Assembly (NCBI RefSeq): GCF_000507145.1
Contig: NZ_AYTO01000007.1
Location: 62,001 to 126,000, forward strand
Direction: 5' to 3'
Length of the DNA: 64,000 nucleotides
Origin: Bacillus tequilensis KCTC 13622
Lineage (GTDB): Bacteria; Bacillota; Bacilli; Bacillales; Bacillaceae
The notes beneath the pieces were generated by a model. The model was not told the DNA's origin. It was given only the letters and a program-made list of their open reading frames with translations, and searched no databases. The translations under genes were made by a program, and so were the position numbers. This document shows, in pieces, positions 62,148 to 64,000 of this stretch. Position 1 is the stretch's first letter. Each line of letters starts with the position of its first letter.

Positions 62148-62790
62148 AATACTCGTCGCACTTGCCGATGATCAGCCGCTTGTGCGCGAAGGCTTTCGCT
62201 ATATCATCAATGCACAGCCGGATATGACGGTTTCCGGTGAGGCCGGCGACGGTCACGGCATCATTGCACTGGCAAAGCAAACAACACCTGACGTCATCCT
62301 AATGGATGTCCAAATGCCGCATTGCTCAGGCATCGAAGCGGCGAAAGACATTATGAACGCACTTCCGGATACAAAAATTGTCATTTTAACGACCTTTGAT
62401 ACAGAAGAATATGTGTTTGAAGGTATCCGCGCGGGTGCGGTCGGCTATCTGCTGAAGGACACACTTCCTGAAGAATTAATAGACGCCATCCGCGCCGCGG
62501 CCAGAGGCGAAGCGATTTTTCGTACAGCCACAGCGGCTAAAATTATCAGCGAGACATTTCGCTCGAAGCAGCAGACTCAAGCCGAAGAACCGGCAGATCC
62601 GTTTACTAAAAGAGAACTTGAAGTTCTTCAGCAAATGGCCTACGGGCTGAGAAATGAAGACATTGCTGAAAAACTTTTCGTCAGCGAAAGCACCGTGAAA
62701 ACCCACGTGCACCGCATCCTGCAAAAATGCAATGCCCAAGACCGGACACAGGCAGTCGTTTTTGCCATTCGAAACGGCATTGTGCAATAG
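62134..62790 (+). CDS. yxjL: Two-component response regulator YxjL (NarL family)
   Basis: YxjL is a 218-residue regulator with a receiver domain (1-120; acidic pocket ADDQ, phospho-Asp in VILMDVQMP at about residue 55, Lys in YLLKDTLPE) and a LuxR-type helix-turn-helix (about 150-215, LTKREL-like FTKRELEVLQQMAYGLRNEDIAEKLFVSESTVKTHVHRIL). ATG 62134 follows GAAGGAGC inside the yxjM end. Partner of YxjM; targets are not shown by the sequence. Confidence 0.95.
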   Translation: MNKDKILVALADDQPLVREGFRYIINAQPDMTVSGEAGDGHGIIALAKQTTPDVILMDVQMPHCSGIEAAKDIMNALPDTKIVILTTFDTEEYVFEGIRAGAVGYLLKDTLPEELIDAIRAAARGEAIFRTATAAKIISETFRSKQQTQAEEPADPFTKRELEVLQQMAYGLRNEDIAEKLFVSESTVKTHVHRILQKCNAQDRTQAVVFAIRNGIVQ

Positions 62791-62839
62791 AATTCTCTCA
62801 ACCCGCCATGATAAAATAAGACAAAGGAGATGATTGGAA

Positions 62840-64000
62840 ATGAAAGAAGAAATCATTGAACGTTTTACTACATACGTAAAAGTCGACACGCAGTCCGATG
62901 AATCCGTTGACACCTGCCCTTCCACACCCGGCCAATTGACGTTAGGAAACATGCTCGTTGATGAATTGAAATCAATCGGCATGCAGGACGCAGCCATTGA
63001 TGAAAACGGCTATGTCATGGCGACTCTTCCCTCCAATACTGAAAAAGACGTGCCAACTATCGGCTTTCTCGCCCACGTCGACACCGCCACAGACTTTACC
63101 GGCAAAAACGTGAATCCGCAAATCGTTGAAAGCTACGATGGAAAAGACATCGTACTCAATGAACAGCTGCAGGTTATCCTGTCGCCTGATCAGTTCCCTG
63201 AGCTGTCCGGCTATAAAGGCCACACACTCATCACCACAGACGGCACCACCCTTCTCGGCGCAGATAATAAAGCCGGTATCGCTGAAATCATGACAGCCAT
63301 GGATTACCTCATCAAACACCCTGAAATCAAACACGGCACGATCAGAGTCGCCTTTACGCCTGATGAAGAAATCGGAAGAGGGCCGCACAAATTTGATGTG
63401 AAACGGTTCAATGCGTCCTTTGCCTACACAGTTGACGGCGGCCCGCTCGGCGAGCTTGAATACGAAAGCTTCAATGCCGCTGCCGCAAAAATCACGATCA
63501 AAGGCAACAACGTACATCCCGGCACAGCAAAAGGCAAAATGATCAACTCTGCGAAAATCGCAATGAAGCTGAACAGCCTGCTGCCGGCAGACGAAGCACC
63601 CGAATATACAGAAGGCTACGAAGGCTTCTATCATCTGCTGTCAATTCAAGGCGATGTAGAGGAAACAAAACTGCACTATATTATCAGAGACTTTGACAAA
63701 GAAAACTTCCAAAACAGAAAAGAAACAATGAAGCGCGTCGTTGAAGAGCTTCAAAACGAATACGGGCAAGACCGGATTCAGCATGATATGAACGATCAAT
63801 ATTACAACATGAGAGAGAAAATCGAACCTGTCATCGAAATCGTCAATATTGCCAAGCAAGCGATGGAAAACCTCGGCATCGAAGCGAAGATTTCTCCAAT
63901 CCGCGGCGGCACGGACGGGTCTCAGCTGTCCTACATGGGACTCCCGACGCCAAACATCTTTACAGGCGGGGAAAACTTCCACGGCAAATTTGAATACATC
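62840..64000 (+). CDS. pepT: Peptidase T (tripeptidase), 3' end beyond window
   Basis: PepT is an M20B zinc tripeptidase of about 410 residues; 387 codons are present and the frame is open at the window end. Motifs: FLAHVDTA (metal His), [14 protein letters not shown] (bridging Asp), TPDEEIGRG (catalytic Glu) and [14 protein letters not shown]. It removes the N-terminal residue from tripeptides in the cytosol. ATG 62840 follows AAAGGAGATG. It lies about 50 bases after yxjL in the same direction. Confidence 0.95.
   Translation, partial: MKEEIIERFTTYVKVDTQSDESVDTCPSTPGQLTLGNMLVDELKSIGMQDAAIDENGYVMATLPSNTEKDVPTIGFLAHVDTATDFTGKNVNPQIVESYDGKDIVLNEQLQVILSPDQFPELSGYKGHTLITTDGTTLLGADNKAGIAEIMTAMDYLIKHPEIKHGTIRVAFTPDEEIGRGPHKFDVKRFNASFAYTVDGGPLGELEYESFNAAAAKITIKGNNVHPGTAKGKMINSAKIAMKLNSLLPADEAPEYTEGYEGFYHLLSIQGDVEETKLHYIIRDFDKENFQNRKETMKRVVEELQNEYGQDRIQHDMNDQYYNMREKIEPVIEIVNIAKQAMENLGIEAKISPIRGGTDGSQLSYMGLPTPNIFTGGENFHGKFEYI

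Overview
The window is a stretch of chromosome from a member of the Bacillus subtilis group. Nearly every protein resembles a known B. subtilis product in length and sequence. The gene order follows the ywb-ywa-sac-dlt-lic-yxl-cyd-yxk-yxj part of the strain 168 map as I remember it. Ribosome binding sites are strong and G-rich, GTG and TTG starts occur, and the sigma-B, ECF, cre, Fur, Rex and RAT signals are of the Bacillus type. Protein-level differences and several apparent gene gains and losses suggest a strain or sister species other than 168. I see no phage, insertion sequence, CRISPR array, tRNA or rRNA.

Layout, part 1 (1-14.4 kb): the 5' part of the Fur-regulated iron permease gene efeU; a ywbI-thiM-thiE operon (LysR regulator plus thiamine salvage); the divergent LrgA/LrgB-like pair ywbH-ywbG; the transporter ywbF; small ywbE; the rRNA methyltransferase gene ywbD; the VOC-family gene ywbC; the DUF2711 gene ywbB; an orphan PTS EIIC (ywbA) with a cre site; the secreted protease epr; and the sucrose sensor/antiterminator pair sacX-sacY, which has its own RAT leader.

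Part 2 (14.4-34.3 kb): sigma-B gspA, ywaF, the secreted aminopeptidase ywaD, a three-gene cassette (MFS transporter, carboxymuconolactone-decarboxylase-like protein, MmyB-type regulator), the small alarmone synthetase ywaC behind an ECF promoter, menA, the complete dltXABCDE teichoic-acid D-alanylation operon with ECF and sigma-D-like signals, ilvK, and the lichenan/oligo-beta-glucoside system licBCAH with its activator gene licR.

Part 3 (34.4-64 kb): small yxzF, DNA glycosylase aag, spore catalase katX, the sigY-yxlCDEFG ECF sigma operon with a perfect autoregulatory promoter, the NCS1 permease yxlA, repair enzyme yxkO, the cytochrome bd operon cydABCD with three Rex operators in its leader, citrate/malate carrier cimH, metalloprotease yxkI, yxzE, lipoprotein deacetylase yxkH, the shared sugar-ABC ATPase msmX, regulator yxkF, aldY, yxkD under a guanidine-I (ykkC/yxkD) riboswitch, yxkC, galE, a small membrane protein, the two-component system yxjM-yxjL, and the start of pepT.

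The window is rich in regulatory architecture but mostly holds known genes. The best candidates for something not yet described are the MFS/CMD/regulator cassette with its palindrome, the repeated TGTGTTGTACAA words around the gspA promoter, and a composite sequence word shared upstream of ywaD and dltX.
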